This document shows, in pieces, positions 7,596-15,249 of a stretch of 64,000 nucleotides of DNA. The DNA comes from Pseudomonas iranensis (lineage in GTDB: Bacteria > Pseudomonadota > Gammaproteobacteria > Pseudomonadales > Pseudomonadaceae). Positions within the stretch are counted from its first letter, which is position 1; every line of letters starts with the position of its first letter. Made by a program: the position numbers and the translations under genes. The notes beneath the pieces are model-generated. The model was not told where the DNA came from. It saw only the letters and a program-made list of their open reading frames with translations, and made no database searches. The stretch is from the NCBI RefSeq assembly GCF_014268585.2, contig NZ_CP077092.1:2852001-2916000 (forward strand), read 5' to 3'.

Positions 7596-8123
7596 ATGGC
7601 AAAGCCTGCCGCTCGACTCAGCGATCTTAATGCATGCCCGATCACAGGCCATGGCACCAATCCCGGTAACAGCGGTTCCGGTGATGTAAACATCAATGGA
7701 ATGCCAGTTTTGCGTGTCGGAGACACCACAGCGTGCGGAGACACTGTCACCGAAGGCATCAGCAATATTTTGATCAATGGCAAGCCTATTGCTTTCTTGG
7801 GCAGTGCGACGGCCCACGGAGGCATGATAATCACGGGCTCTGGCGACGTTTTTGTCGGCACCCAGGTTGGTTCCGCACCTTTCTCCCCGATTATCACTGT
7901 TCCTAAACACAGCGAGCGCTTCCAACTGGTTGATGAGGCCACTGGCGAAGCTATTCCCGACATGCTCTATTGCATCGAAACGGGTGACGGTCAGCGTCTC
8001 GTAGGCCATACCGATAGTCATGGTAACGCCGCGCGAGTGTTTACGGCCAACCCGACTTCGATAGTTGTGCAGTGGGGTAAGGAAGCTGCCGCCCATCTCG
8101 ACGCGCTCGGCCTAGATTACTAA
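7596..8123 (+). CDS. PAAR-domain T6SS spike protein with C-terminal extension
   Basis: A 175-residue protein. Residues 1-~100 form the PAAR domain: AARLSDLNACPITGHG, VNINGMPVLRVGDTTACGD and NILINGKPIAFLGSATAHGG are its repeated G-rich hairpins with Cys/His zinc ligands. PAAR proteins sharpen the VgrG tip of the type VI secretion system. Residues ~112-175 (FQLVDEATGEAIPDMLYCIE, GHTDSHGNAARVF) look like a transthyretin-like beta-sandwich, a fold used in T6SS spikes to attach cargo. AAGGAAG precedes the ATG. The next gene starts 13 bases on and is the likely cargo. No vgrG or tss gene is in the window, so this is an orphan spike island. Confidence 0.88.
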   Translation: MAKPAARLSDLNACPITGHGTNPGNSGSGDVNINGMPVLRVGDTTACGDTVTEGISNILINGKPIAFLGSATAHGGMIITGSGDVFVGTQVGSAPFSPIITVPKHSERFQLVDEATGEAIPDMLYCIETGDGQRLVGHTDSHGNAARVFTANPTSIVVQWGKEAAAHLDALGLDY

Positions 8124-8135
8124 GGGAGGTGGCAG

Positions 8136-9173
8136 GTGGCAGCCCCCAAAAAGAATCAAGCTCGAACAAGCGATCAACATACAACGACCCAAGTGAAAGG
8201 TACGCTGGCACAGGATTACGTAACGGTTGTGGGTGCGTCTTACATGTCCCTTTATGAAAAGGTTCGTGGCCAGAAGGGCAACAAGATGCGCTTTATCAAT
8301 CAGGGTATCCGCCAACTCACAAAGTATCCAACCGGCACTCCAAACTTCACGATCCAGCGTGTATTTCTGATTTTCAAAAATGACTATCCGGAGAACTTGC
8401 TGACGGCTTTGAAGGACGTTGTCGAAAATCAGCACGGGGCCCAGTACCGAGAGATGGACTCGATATCCGGTCTTGTGGATTTCATCGCAGCTCGGCAACG
8501 CCGCGGGCGCGAGATCAAACAGCTCGACTTTTTTTCCCATGGTGTGGTGGGCAGTATCGAGTTGGGCTACGAGCTGGATAAAAACGATAGCTACCGTCTG
8601 CGTGATGCACAGGCGAATATGTTCAAACCCGAAGCGTTTGCCTATGGTGCGAAAATTCACTCCTACGCTTGTCGCACAGGTTTGGGTATCGATGCCGACT
8701 TCAAGGTCAATGAAACAGAAGATCCTCATTACGAGCGCAGCCTGGCGCAGATTCTTGCTAATGCTACCCGGACCACCGTGTGGGCATTTCCAAGACGCAG
8801 CAACTACGACACAACTTATGGTACTGCCGCGGAACGGGGATCTGTGCCGGGAATTCGTGAAAGAGAAGCAGCTGATGGGCGAGCGATGCGGAATTATTTG
8901 AGTCGCAAAACCGCTTATGAACGAAAGCTGATCGAACATCGCAAGACCCTCAAAGACCCAACGGCGCAATTACCTGATGAACAGGCGCCGCAGGCGCCAA
9001 CGCCAACAGTCTCTGAAGAAGAGCGCAATTTGCTGGCGCACGATGACAGCCGAGCATTGTATGAACGGAAGATTGGAGTTCCGCTGGATGCCTTAGGCGC
9101 ACATCGTGACGTTCGATCAGGTGATACACCGGACGGCGTACCCAAACACCTGCTTGCCTATAAACCGCTATGA
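8136..9173 (+). CDS. Probable PAAR-delivered effector with clan CD-like His/Cys dyad
   Basis: A 345-residue soluble protein with no signal peptide or membrane segment. It has a GTG start behind AGGGAGG, 13 bases after the PAAR gene. I recognise no named family with certainty. A hydrophobic strand ending in His-Gly (KQLDFFSHGVVG, His135) is followed 44 residues later by a second strand ending in Cys (AKIHSYACRTG, Cys179). This is the order and spacing of catalytic His and Cys in caspase-like (clan CD) peptidases. After it come LAQILANATRTTVWAFPRRS and a charged, proline-containing C-terminal tail. The 4-bp overlap with the next gene fits effector-immunity coupling. Peptidase activity is inference; another alpha/beta fold hydrolase is possible. 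Local G+C is low: 50% in the 60 bases 8161-8220. Confidence 0.6.
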   Translation: MAAPKKNQARTSDQHTTTQVKGTLAQDYVTVVGASYMSLYEKVRGQKGNKMRFINQGIRQLTKYPTGTPNFTIQRVFLIFKNDYPENLLTALKDVVENQHGAQYREMDSISGLVDFIAARQRRGREIKQLDFFSHGVVGSIELGYELDKNDSYRLRDAQANMFKPEAFAYGAKIHSYACRTGLGIDADFKVNETEDPHYERSLAQILANATRTTVWAFPRRSNYDTTYGTAAERGSVPGIREREAADGRAMRNYLSRKTAYERKLIEHRKTLKDPTAQLPDEQAPQAPTPTVSEEERNLLAHDDSRALYERKIGVPLDALGAHRDVRSGDTPDGVPKHLLAYKPL

Positions 9174-9775
9174 CGCTCCTGAAGCTTATAGGCAAACGTC
9201 ACGTCTTATGTGTCTTGTTGATTGCTGTCAGCTTTGCAGGACTATTTATTTACGCCAAGGAAGCCCAGATGCCAGCCAAAGTAATGATGTATTACGGCCC
9301 GTGGAGTCCGGAAGAAAACCGTTTCGACGCCAGCCGGTGGTTCAGTTCAGGTATGTATCGCCCGCGTCTCATGGGTACTCCGCCTGAAGAGAGCCCAGTG
9401 ACCATGCTGCGCAATAGGCCTGAAAGTTTGCGACATATTGAGAATGATGTTCTCTTGACAGAAGCGTTATTCGCTGTAGGGCGACAGTTTCCGAGGTTGG
9501 ACACCGAAGATCTCATTCTGAATACGCCGGACCTGCACCGCCAGATACGGTATGCCTATAGTTCATTTGCCGAGCCTGACAGGCCGGTGGATTCCTATTG
9601 GCTTTTCATCACGTTTGCAAACAAGACTGTGGTCGTTACGATCGATTGGGACGTGACAGAAAAGAAACTCTTGCCCCGCTCGATGGCTTCGAATCTGATC
9701 GAAAAAAGTGATGAAGAGGCGGCATACCTTCAGGTAAAAAAAGAGCTTGATGGGACGGCTTCAGCCAAGCGTTAA
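9170..9775 (+). CDS. Membrane-anchored probable immunity protein
   Basis: A 201-residue protein with one N-terminal hydrophobic segment (residues ~11-29, HVLCVLLIAVSFAGLFIYAK) and no other; the remainder should lie in the periplasm. The ATG overlaps the stop of the putative effector by 4 bp (ATGA). I recognise no family. Position, coupling, anchor and family-less character are what is expected of an immunity protein against an effector acting in the periplasm. The anchor argues that the partner's target is extracytoplasmic. A perfect terminator follows, closing the PAAR-effector-immunity unit. Confidence 0.6.
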   Translation: MTLLKLIGKRHVLCVLLIAVSFAGLFIYAKEAQMPAKVMMYYGPWSPEENRFDASRWFSSGMYRPRLMGTPPEESPVTMLRNRPESLRHIENDVLLTEALFAVGRQFPRLDTEDLILNTPDLHRQIRYAYSSFAEPDRPVDSYWLFITFANKTVVVTIDWDVTEKKLLPRSMASNLIEKSDEEAAYLQVKKELDGTASAKR

Positions 9776-9807
9776 CTCACGTTGCCATGTCTTCAATGGT
9801 TGAAACG

Positions 9808-9835
9808 ACAAATCCCGCCAATAAGCGGGATTTGT
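9808..9835. terminator. Bidirectional Rho-independent terminator
   Basis: Perfect 11-bp stem ACAAATCCCGC/GCGGGATTTGT with a 6-base loop, followed by a T-rich run (GTTTTAC). It sits between the convergent ends of the immunity candidate (9775) and the SCP2 gene (9854). Confidence 0.85.
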
Positions 9836-9853
9836 GTTTTACCAAGAAGCTTC

Positions 9854-10171
9854 TTACGAAGGGAACAGCTCGGACAGTTTCATCGACAGCATCATGTCGC
9901 CTTCAACGCGCAGCTTGCCGCCCATGAAGGCCTGCATGCCGTCGGTTTCGCCGCTGACGATGTCTTTCAGGGTCTGGCTGTCCAGCACCAGCGTGCAGTT
10001 GGCGTCCGGGTTTTCACCTTCCTGAATTTCGCAGGTGCCGTCTTTGACGATCAGTGCGTATTGCTTGTCTTCGTCGGTGATGTTGAAACCGAAGACCAGG
10101 TCCAGACCGGCAGCGGCGGCTGGGTTGAACTTGGCTTGCATTGCTTTTACGGCATCAGCTACGGAGGTCAT
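9854..10171 (-). CDS. SCP2 sterol-binding domain protein
   Basis: A 105-residue single-domain protein. VFGFNITDEDKQYALIVKDG, ANCTLVLDSQTLKDIVSGE and AFMGGKLRVEGDMMLSMKL are the characteristic strands and C-terminal helix of the SCP-2 fold, which binds lipids or acyl-CoA in a hydrophobic tunnel. Free-standing bacterial members are common and of unknown ligand. GGAG lies before the ATG when allowing for the GTCATGG context. It is followed 63 bases downstream by the histidine phosphatase gene on the same strand. Confidence 0.88.
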   Translation of the reverse strand: MTSVADAVKAMQAKFNPAAAAGLDLVFGFNITDEDKQYALIVKDGTCEIQEGENPDANCTLVLDSQTLKDIVSGETDGMQAFMGGKLRVEGDMMLSMKLSELFPS

Positions 10172-10234
10172 GGTTCGATCCTTTCTTGGTCATGGGAGCT
10201 GGGTGGTTACAGCCAGGGTCACAGTAAGCCGGAC

Positions 10235-10945
10235 TCAGCGAAAAGTGATGAGTTCCGGGGCCTTCAGCAGTTGCAGGTGTGCGTGACTGTTGAAGGAAGC
10301 CAGAGCCACCTCGCGACCACGAAACTTCAATTGGTTGAGCGAGGTGTTGACGATTTGCCAGTTCAATTCAAAGGCCTGTCTGGCAGGCATTTGCGTAATC
10401 AGGTGGAGCAGGGCAGTGATGGTACCGCCGGAGGTAAACACGGCGATTTTCTGGTTTTTTTCCGCCAGGTCGAGGATGCGGTGCAGCCCGGCTTGAACCC
10501 GTTCGACGAAACCCAGCCAGCTTTCCAGTCCGGGTGTGTCGTAGGTACCGGCAAGCCAGCGCTCGACGATCAGGGCGAAGATGCGCTGGAATTCACCGCG
10601 GTTCTGCGCGGCGTTGCGCAGGATGTCGAGGGCTTCCGGCTCTTCCGGCAGCATGGCCGGGAGCAGAGCGCGGATCACCGCATCGGCATCGAATTCGTTG
10701 AAGGCGGAATCGGTTTCGAGGACTGGAACCGGCAGGCCTCTGGCGCTGAATTGCTCCAGTGCACTGGTGGCCGTGTGCTGTTGGCGACGCAGGTCACCGG
10801 CAAGGCAACGATCGAAGCTGATACCGAGGTCGGCGAGGTGCTGGCCGAGGATTTCTGCCTGACGCACACCGGTCGGCGACAGCACGTCGTAATCGTCTGC
10901 ACCAAAGGAGGCCTGGCCATGTCGTATCAAGTAGATGCTGCCCAC
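10235..10945 (-). CDS. Histidine phosphatase family protein
   Basis: A 236-residue protein of the phosphoglycerate-mutase-like superfamily. The catalytic LIRHGQASFG motif is at residues 5-14, the second arginine pair is in LAGDLRRQQHTA, and the C-terminal catalytic histidine region is AVFTSGGTITALLH, where the usual Gly-His has become Gly-Gly. The start is GTG at 10943-10945; no ATG lies ahead of the first strand. The atypical GG in place of GH in the second histidine motif means activity should be checked. Co-oriented with the SCP2 gene, probably one transcript. Confidence 0.82.
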   Translation of the reverse strand: MGSIYLIRHGQASFGADDYDVLSPTGVRQAEILGQHLADLGISFDRCLAGDLRRQQHTATSALEQFSARGLPVPVLETDSAFNEFDADAVIRALLPAMLPEEPEALDILRNAAQNRGEFQRIFALIVERWLAGTYDTPGLESWLGFVERVQAGLHRILDLAEKNQKIAVFTSGGTITALLHLITQMPARQAFELNWQIVNTSLNQLKFRGREVALASFNSHAHLQLLKAPELITFR

Positions 10946-11149
10946 GTCCGCGTCGTCCCGGTACGTTGAAGGTCAGGCGAGGTTATGAGGATGGCGTAAG
11001 GCTGTCAATGAAAAAACATACGCTTGTTTGAAATGCCCGTTACAGGCGTGTTGCCGGAGGTTTCACGGCTGGCCGACGAGCCGGCGCATGGGTATGCTGG
11101 AGCCATTCCGCGTGTAATACACCGTCACGCATTGCTTTGAGGAGTCTCT

Positions 11150-12181
11150 GTGGATTTTTTCACCGAATACGCCAGCTTCCTGGCCAAGACCGTCACGCTG
11201 GTGATCGCCATTCTGGTGGTGCTGGCCAGTTTTGCTGCATTGCGCAGCAAGGGCCGACGCAAATCGGCGGGCCAGTTGCAGGTCAGCAAGCTCAACGATT
11301 TCTACAAGGGCCTGCGTGAACGCCTGGAGCAGACCCTGCTCGACAAGGATCAGCTCAAGGCATTGCGCAAGGGCGAAGCGAAAACGGAAAAAAGCGCGAA
11401 GAAGCAAAAGAGCAAGCCTGAGACCAAATCCCGGGTATTCGTGCTCGACTTCGATGGCGATATCAAGGCTTCCGCCACTGAAAGCCTGCGCCACGAGATC
11501 ACCGCGCTGCTGACCCTGGCCACACCGAAAGACGAAGTGGTTCTGCGTCTGGAAAGTGGCGGCGGCATGGTGCACAGCTACGGTCTGGCGTCGTCGCAGC
11601 TGGCTCGAATCCGTGACGCCGGCGTGCCACTGACCGTGTGCATCGATAAAGTTGCGGCAAGCGGCGGTTACATGATGGCGTGCATCGGCGACAAGATCAT
11701 CAGCGCTCCGTTCGCCATCCTCGGTTCGATCGGCGTGGTCGCGCAATTGCCCAACGTCAATCGCCTTTTGAAGAAGCATGACATCGACTTTGAAGTGCTG
11801 ACCGCCGGTGAGTACAAGCGCACTCTGACCGTGTTCGGCGAAAACACCGAGAAGGGTCGCGAAAAATTCCAGGAAGACCTCGACATCACCCATCGCTTGT
11901 TCAAAAACTTCGTTGCCCGTTATCGCCCGCAACTGGCGATCGATGAGGTGGCTACCGGTGAGGTGTGGCTCGGTATCGCTGCGCTGGAAAACCAACTGGT
12001 GGATGAGCTCAAGACCAGCGATGAATACCTGGCACAGAAGGCCAAACAGGCCGAGGTCTATCACCTGCACTATGCCGAGCGCAAAAGCCTGCAGGAACGC
12101 ATCGGCATGGCCGCCAGCGGTTCGGTGGACCGCGTGCTGTTGAGCTGGTGGAGCCGTCTTACCCAGCAACGCTTCTGGTAA
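11150..12181 (+). CDS. sohB: SohB-type inner-membrane serine protease
   Basis: A 343-residue member of the S49 (SppA/SohB) family. An N-terminal membrane helix (residues ~12-34) is followed by a Lys/Glu-rich linker and the ClpP-like protease domain. The catalytic serine is Ser171 in AASGGYMMAC and the general-base lysine is Lys223 in AGEYKRTLT, 52 residues apart, the spacing seen in SppA. The start is GTG with GAGGAG ahead of it. The active site faces the periplasm in characterised relatives. It is monocistronic: a long upstream gap and a strong terminator follow. Confidence 0.93.
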   Translation: MDFFTEYASFLAKTVTLVIAILVVLASFAALRSKGRRKSAGQLQVSKLNDFYKGLRERLEQTLLDKDQLKALRKGEAKTEKSAKKQKSKPETKSRVFVLDFDGDIKASATESLRHEITALLTLATPKDEVVLRLESGGGMVHSYGLASSQLARIRDAGVPLTVCIDKVAASGGYMMACIGDKIISAPFAILGSIGVVAQLPNVNRLLKKHDIDFEVLTAGEYKRTLTVFGENTEKGREKFQEDLDITHRLFKNFVARYRPQLAIDEVATGEVWLGIAALENQLVDELKTSDEYLAQKAKQAEVYHLHYAERKSLQERIGMAASGSVDRVLLSWWSRLTQQRFW

Positions 12182-12195
12182 ACCGCAGGCATAAA

Positions 12196-12223
12196 AAAAC
12201 GCCGGTCACATGACCGGCGTTTT
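12196..12223. terminator. Bidirectional Rho-independent terminator
   Basis: A 13-bp perfect inverted repeat AAAACGCCGGTCA/TGACCGGCGTTTT around a CA centre, with A-run and T-run at its ends. It separates the convergent sohB and DUF934 genes. Confidence 0.93.
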
Positions 12224-12247
12224 GTGTCTGCAACAAACGTCCGACGC

Positions 12248-12742
12248 TTAGCGGCGACGGAACAGCGGCAGTGGTTCGTCAGCGGCAGCCTGGTAAGTCA
12301 CCGAGAAGTCCTTGAGGCCTTCCAGTGCTTCGTACGGGTCTTTGTCCGCGCGAATGGCGAAGGCGTCGAAACCGCAGCGATGCATGTAGAACAATTGGTC
12401 CCGCAGTACATCGCCAATCGCACGCAGCTCGCCTTTGAAACCATAACGGTCACGCAGCAGGCGGGCATTGGAGTAGTTACGGCCGTCGGTAAACGCCGGG
12501 AAGTTCAAGGCGATCACCTGAAACTTGGCGACGTCCCCACCGATTTCCTCGGCCTCTTCATCAGCATCCAGCCACACACCCAGACCACCGTCGCGGGCCA
12601 GGAGCATGCGGCTGTGTTCGCGCCACAGCTGCAGCGGCACGATCAGATCGTCGCAGTTGCTGATTTCATCGATGTTGAAATCCTTCGGCAACAGGTGCCA
12701 GGTTTCGTCGACGACTTCGTTGTTCTTAATGATTCGCTGCAT
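12248..12742 (-). CDS. DUF934 protein, sulfite-reductase partner
   Basis: A 164-residue DUF934 protein (MQRIIKNNEVVDETW at the start; VIALNFPAFTDGRNYSNARL, then LRDRYGFKGELRAIGDVLRD are the family signatures). Its start lies inside the 3' end of the cysI-like gene, overlapping by 17 bp, so it is translationally coupled. DUF934 genes sit next to ferredoxin-type sulfite or nitrite reductase genes throughout the proteobacteria, and a role in electron supply or assembly is presumed, not shown. An in-frame upstream ATG would overlap much further and is disfavoured. Confidence 0.9.
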   Translation of the reverse strand: MQRIIKNNEVVDETWHLLPKDFNIDEISNCDDLIVPLQLWREHSRMLLARDGGLGVWLDADEEAEEIGGDVAKFQVIALNFPAFTDGRNYSNARLLRDRYGFKGELRAIGDVLRDQLFYMHRCGFDAFAIRADKDPYEALEGLKDFSVTYQAAADEPLPLFRRR

Positions 12743-14384
12743 AGACGCGTTCCTTGAAGAGGTCGATGCCAATACGCTGATAAGTGTCGATGAAGCGCTC
12801 GTCTTCGGTGCGTTGTTCAACGTACACATCGATCAGCTTCGAGATCACGTCAGGCATGGCTTCCTGTGCGAAGGACGGGCCGAGGATCTTGCCCAGGCTC
12901 GCATCACGGCTGGCGCTGCCACCGAGGGAGACCTGATAGAACTCTTCGCCTTTCTTGTCCACGCCGAGGATGCCGATATGGCCGACGTGGTGGTGACCAC
13001 AGGCGTTCATGCACCCGGAGATGTTCAGGTCCAGTTCGCCGATGTCGAACAGGTAGTCCAGATCATCGAAGCGACGCTGGATCGATTCGGCAATCGGGAT
13101 CGACTTGGCGTTGGCCAGCGAGCAGAAGTCACCGCCCGGGCAGCAGATGATGTCGGTCAGCAGGCCGATGTTCGGCGTGGCAAAACCGCCTTCACGCAAC
13201 TCGCCCCACAGGGTGAACAACTGGCTCTGCTCAACATCGGCAAGAATGATGTTCTGCTCGTGGGAAGTGCGCAGTTGACCGAAACTGTAGCGCTCGGCCA
13301 GATCGGCGACGGCGTCGAGTTGCTTGTCGGTGATGTCGCCAGGGGCAACGCCGGTCGGCTTCAACGACAGCGTCACAGCCACATAGCCCGGCTTCTTGTG
13401 CGCCAGGGTGTTGCGGCTGCGCCAGCGAGCGAAACCCGGATGCTCTTGGTCCAGATCGGCCAGTTGTGCGGTCTGGTTTTCGAGGGTTTTGTAGTCCGGG
13501 TCGACGAAGTGCTTGGCAACCCGATGCAGTTCGGCTTCGGTCAGCGTGGTCTGGCCACCGCGCAGGTGCTCCATTTCCGCATCGACTTTCTGCGCGAACA
13601 CTTCAGGCGTGAGCGCCTTGACGAGGATCTTGATCCGCGCCTTGTATTTGTTGTCGCGACGGCCGTAGCGGTTGTACACACGCAGAATGGCGTCGAGGTA
13701 GCTCAACAGGTCCTGCCATGGCAGGAATTCGTTGATGAATGCGCCTACCACCGGCGTACGCCCGAGGCCGCCGCCGACCAGCACGCGGAAGCCCAGCTCG
13801 CCAGCGGCGTTGTAGACCGGTTCCAGACCGATGTCGTGAACTTCAATGGCTGCGCGGTCGCTGGTCGAGCCATTCACGGCGATCTTGAACTTGCGCGGCA
13901 GGTAAGCGAATTCCGGGTGGAACGTTGTCCACTGACGGACGATTTCGCACCATGGCCGTGGATCGATCACTTCATCGGCGGCGACGCCGGCAAACTGGTC
14001 GGTGGTGACGTTGCGCAGGCAGTTGCCGCTGGTCTGGATCGCGTGCATCTGCACGGTCGCAAGTTCGGCGAGGATGTCCGGGATGTCTTCCACCGCAGGC
14101 CAGTTGAACTGCACGTTCTGCCGCGTACTGATGTGGGCGTAGCCCTTGTCGTAGTCACGGGCGATTTTGGCCATCATGCGCACCTGGCGCGAAGTCAGTT
14201 GGCCGTAAGGCACCGCCACGCGCAACATCGGCGCGAAACGCTGGATGTACAGGCCATTTTGCAGGCGCAGGGGGCGGAATTCTTCTTCGCTCAGCTCACC
14301 TGCCAGATAGCGTCGGGTCTGATCACGGAACTGCTTGACGCGGTCCTCGATGATCCGCTGATCGTACTCGTCGTATACGTACAT
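12726..14384 (-). CDS. cysI: Sulfite reductase hemoprotein (CysI-like)
   Basis: A 552-residue siroheme/[4Fe-4S] reductase for assimilatory reduction of sulfite to sulfide in the cytoplasm. It has the two-fold repeated layout of the family: a first half with RFAPMLRVAVPYGQLTSRQ and HISTRQNVQFNW, and a second half with the cluster ligands CCPGGDFCSLA and SGCMNACGHH. AGGACTT precedes the ATG. The length and the neighbouring DUF934 gene match the pseudomonad cysI locus rather than the enterobacterial cysJI pair; no flavoprotein subunit is present here. A nitrite-reducing role is the alternative, less likely in this context. Confidence 0.92.
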   Translation of the reverse strand: MYVYDEYDQRIIEDRVKQFRDQTRRYLAGELSEEEFRPLRLQNGLYIQRFAPMLRVAVPYGQLTSRQVRMMAKIARDYDKGYAHISTRQNVQFNWPAVEDIPDILAELATVQMHAIQTSGNCLRNVTTDQFAGVAADEVIDPRPWCEIVRQWTTFHPEFAYLPRKFKIAVNGSTSDRAAIEVHDIGLEPVYNAAGELGFRVLVGGGLGRTPVVGAFINEFLPWQDLLSYLDAILRVYNRYGRRDNKYKARIKILVKALTPEVFAQKVDAEMEHLRGGQTTLTEAELHRVAKHFVDPDYKTLENQTAQLADLDQEHPGFARWRSRNTLAHKKPGYVAVTLSLKPTGVAPGDITDKQLDAVADLAERYSFGQLRTSHEQNIILADVEQSQLFTLWGELREGGFATPNIGLLTDIICCPGGDFCSLANAKSIPIAESIQRRFDDLDYLFDIGELDLNISGCMNACGHHHVGHIGILGVDKKGEEFYQVSLGGSASRDASLGKILGPSFAQEAMPDVISKLIDVYVEQRTEDERFIDTYQRIGIDLFKERVYAANH

Positions 14385-14676
14385 ATAAGTCCTGTTCTCA
14401 GGCTTGGGCTACTCGGAAAACGCTGCGTTTTCGCTTGCTGGAGTCCGATGTTGCCTCTGCAATTCTGCGCGCACGGCCGCGCACTCCGTCACGGAGCCGG
14501 GGCAATATACCCGTTTGCAGTTATGCGCAAAAGTGATGTTTGAGTATATGTAAAGAACCAAATCGCCTAACGCCAAAGCCGGTCATCTAATCCACATTTG
14601 TCGTGCGGACAATCATCGTCTTAACTGTGATCGAGTCTTTGTGCAATCACCGATAAAACCGACAAGAGGCGATGCA

Positions 14677-14790
14677 ATGAGCAACCCGACCAAAGCCAGG
14701 AAAAGCGACAGTAGCGTCGACGCGTGGGCCATTTTGTTCCTGATCATTCTTGTAGTGGGGACGGCGGTCTTCTGGGTCAGTCATCAGTAA
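14677..14790 (+). CDS. Small single-pass membrane protein (37 aa)
   Basis: A 37-residue protein, MSNPTKARKSDSSVDAWAIL at the start, with one transmembrane helix (AWAILFLIILVVGTAVFWVS) and a positively charged N-terminus that should stay inside. AAGAGGCG precedes the ATG and a perfect terminator follows 5 bases after the stop, which argues strongly for a real gene despite its size. Function unknown. The 292-base divergent gap upstream separates it from cysI and must hold both promoters; I see no clear consensus there. Confidence 0.75.
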   Translation: MSNPTKARKSDSSVDAWAILFLIILVVGTAVFWVSHQ

Positions 14791-14794
14791 AAAA

Positions 14795-14819
14795 ATCCGG
14801 GCCCGTTCCCGGCCCGGAT
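14795..14819. terminator. Bidirectional Rho-independent terminator
   Basis: A 9-bp stem ATCCGGGCC/GGCCCGGAT with a 7-base loop and an A-run on the left. It follows the 37-residue membrane protein gene and faces the 3' end of the DUF2970 gene. The T-run on the right is weak, so it may be stronger on the minus strand. Confidence 0.75.
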
Positions 14820-14861
14820 TACTGTGCCGCCAGATTATGCCGGGTTATCTGACCGGCGACG

Positions 14862-15080
14862 TCAAACGCCGGCGAAATGCAGCACCAGCTTGACGATGGC
14901 AAACAGCGTCAGGCCAAACACTGCCGTGAACAAGACACCCAGGATCACGAAGTGACTGGGTTTGCCGTGGGTGAAGTCTCTTTCCCGGTTCTTGCCGCTT
15001 TGCACCCCGAACGCAGCAGCCATGACGCTGTGCAGCATCTGCCAGAAGCTCGGCGGTTTGTTGTCGACTGGATCGTCCAT
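14862..15080 (-). CDS. DUF2970 small membrane protein
   Basis: A 72-residue protein. SFWQMLHSVMAAAFGVQSGK, RERDFTHGKPSHFVILGVLF and a C-terminal membrane helix (residues ~43-68) match DUF2970, a proteobacterial family of unknown function. AGAGGGATTT precedes the ATG. It diverges from the giant gene at 15250. Confidence 0.88.
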   Translation of the reverse strand: MDDPVDNKPPSFWQMLHSVMAAAFGVQSGKNRERDFTHGKPSHFVILGVLFTAVFGLTLFAIVKLVLHFAGV

Positions 15081-15209
15081 AAATCCCTCTGCGAAAAAGC
15101 GTACACCAACAGCATAGCCAAACAGCGTTCGAGTGCCCTCTGCGCAGGCACGGATACCTCGTTACAACTCCTGTCGGAAGCGATAACCATGTACCGCCGA
15201 AGGGGTCGT

Positions 15210-15224
15210 AGCAGATGATCTGCT
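15210..15224. promoter_or_regulatory. Perfect palindrome upstream of the first giant gene
   Basis: AGCAGAT-G-ATCTGCT, a 15-base palindrome around a single G, ends 25 bases before the ATG at 15250 in the gap between the divergent DUF2970 and giant genes. It has the geometry of an operator for a dimeric regulator. No matching site was found before the second giant gene. Confidence 0.4.
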
Positions 15225-15249
15225 GTCGCTCTATTTGAAGGAGCGATGT

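Noticed and set aside
8112..8969. 285-codon minus-strand frame opposite the putative effector
   Set aside because: The plus-strand gene has a ribosome binding site, operon position and coupled neighbours; this one has none.
12525..14543. 672-codon antisense frame over cysI and DUF934
   Set aside because: Lies opposite two conserved coupled genes and has no motif of its own.
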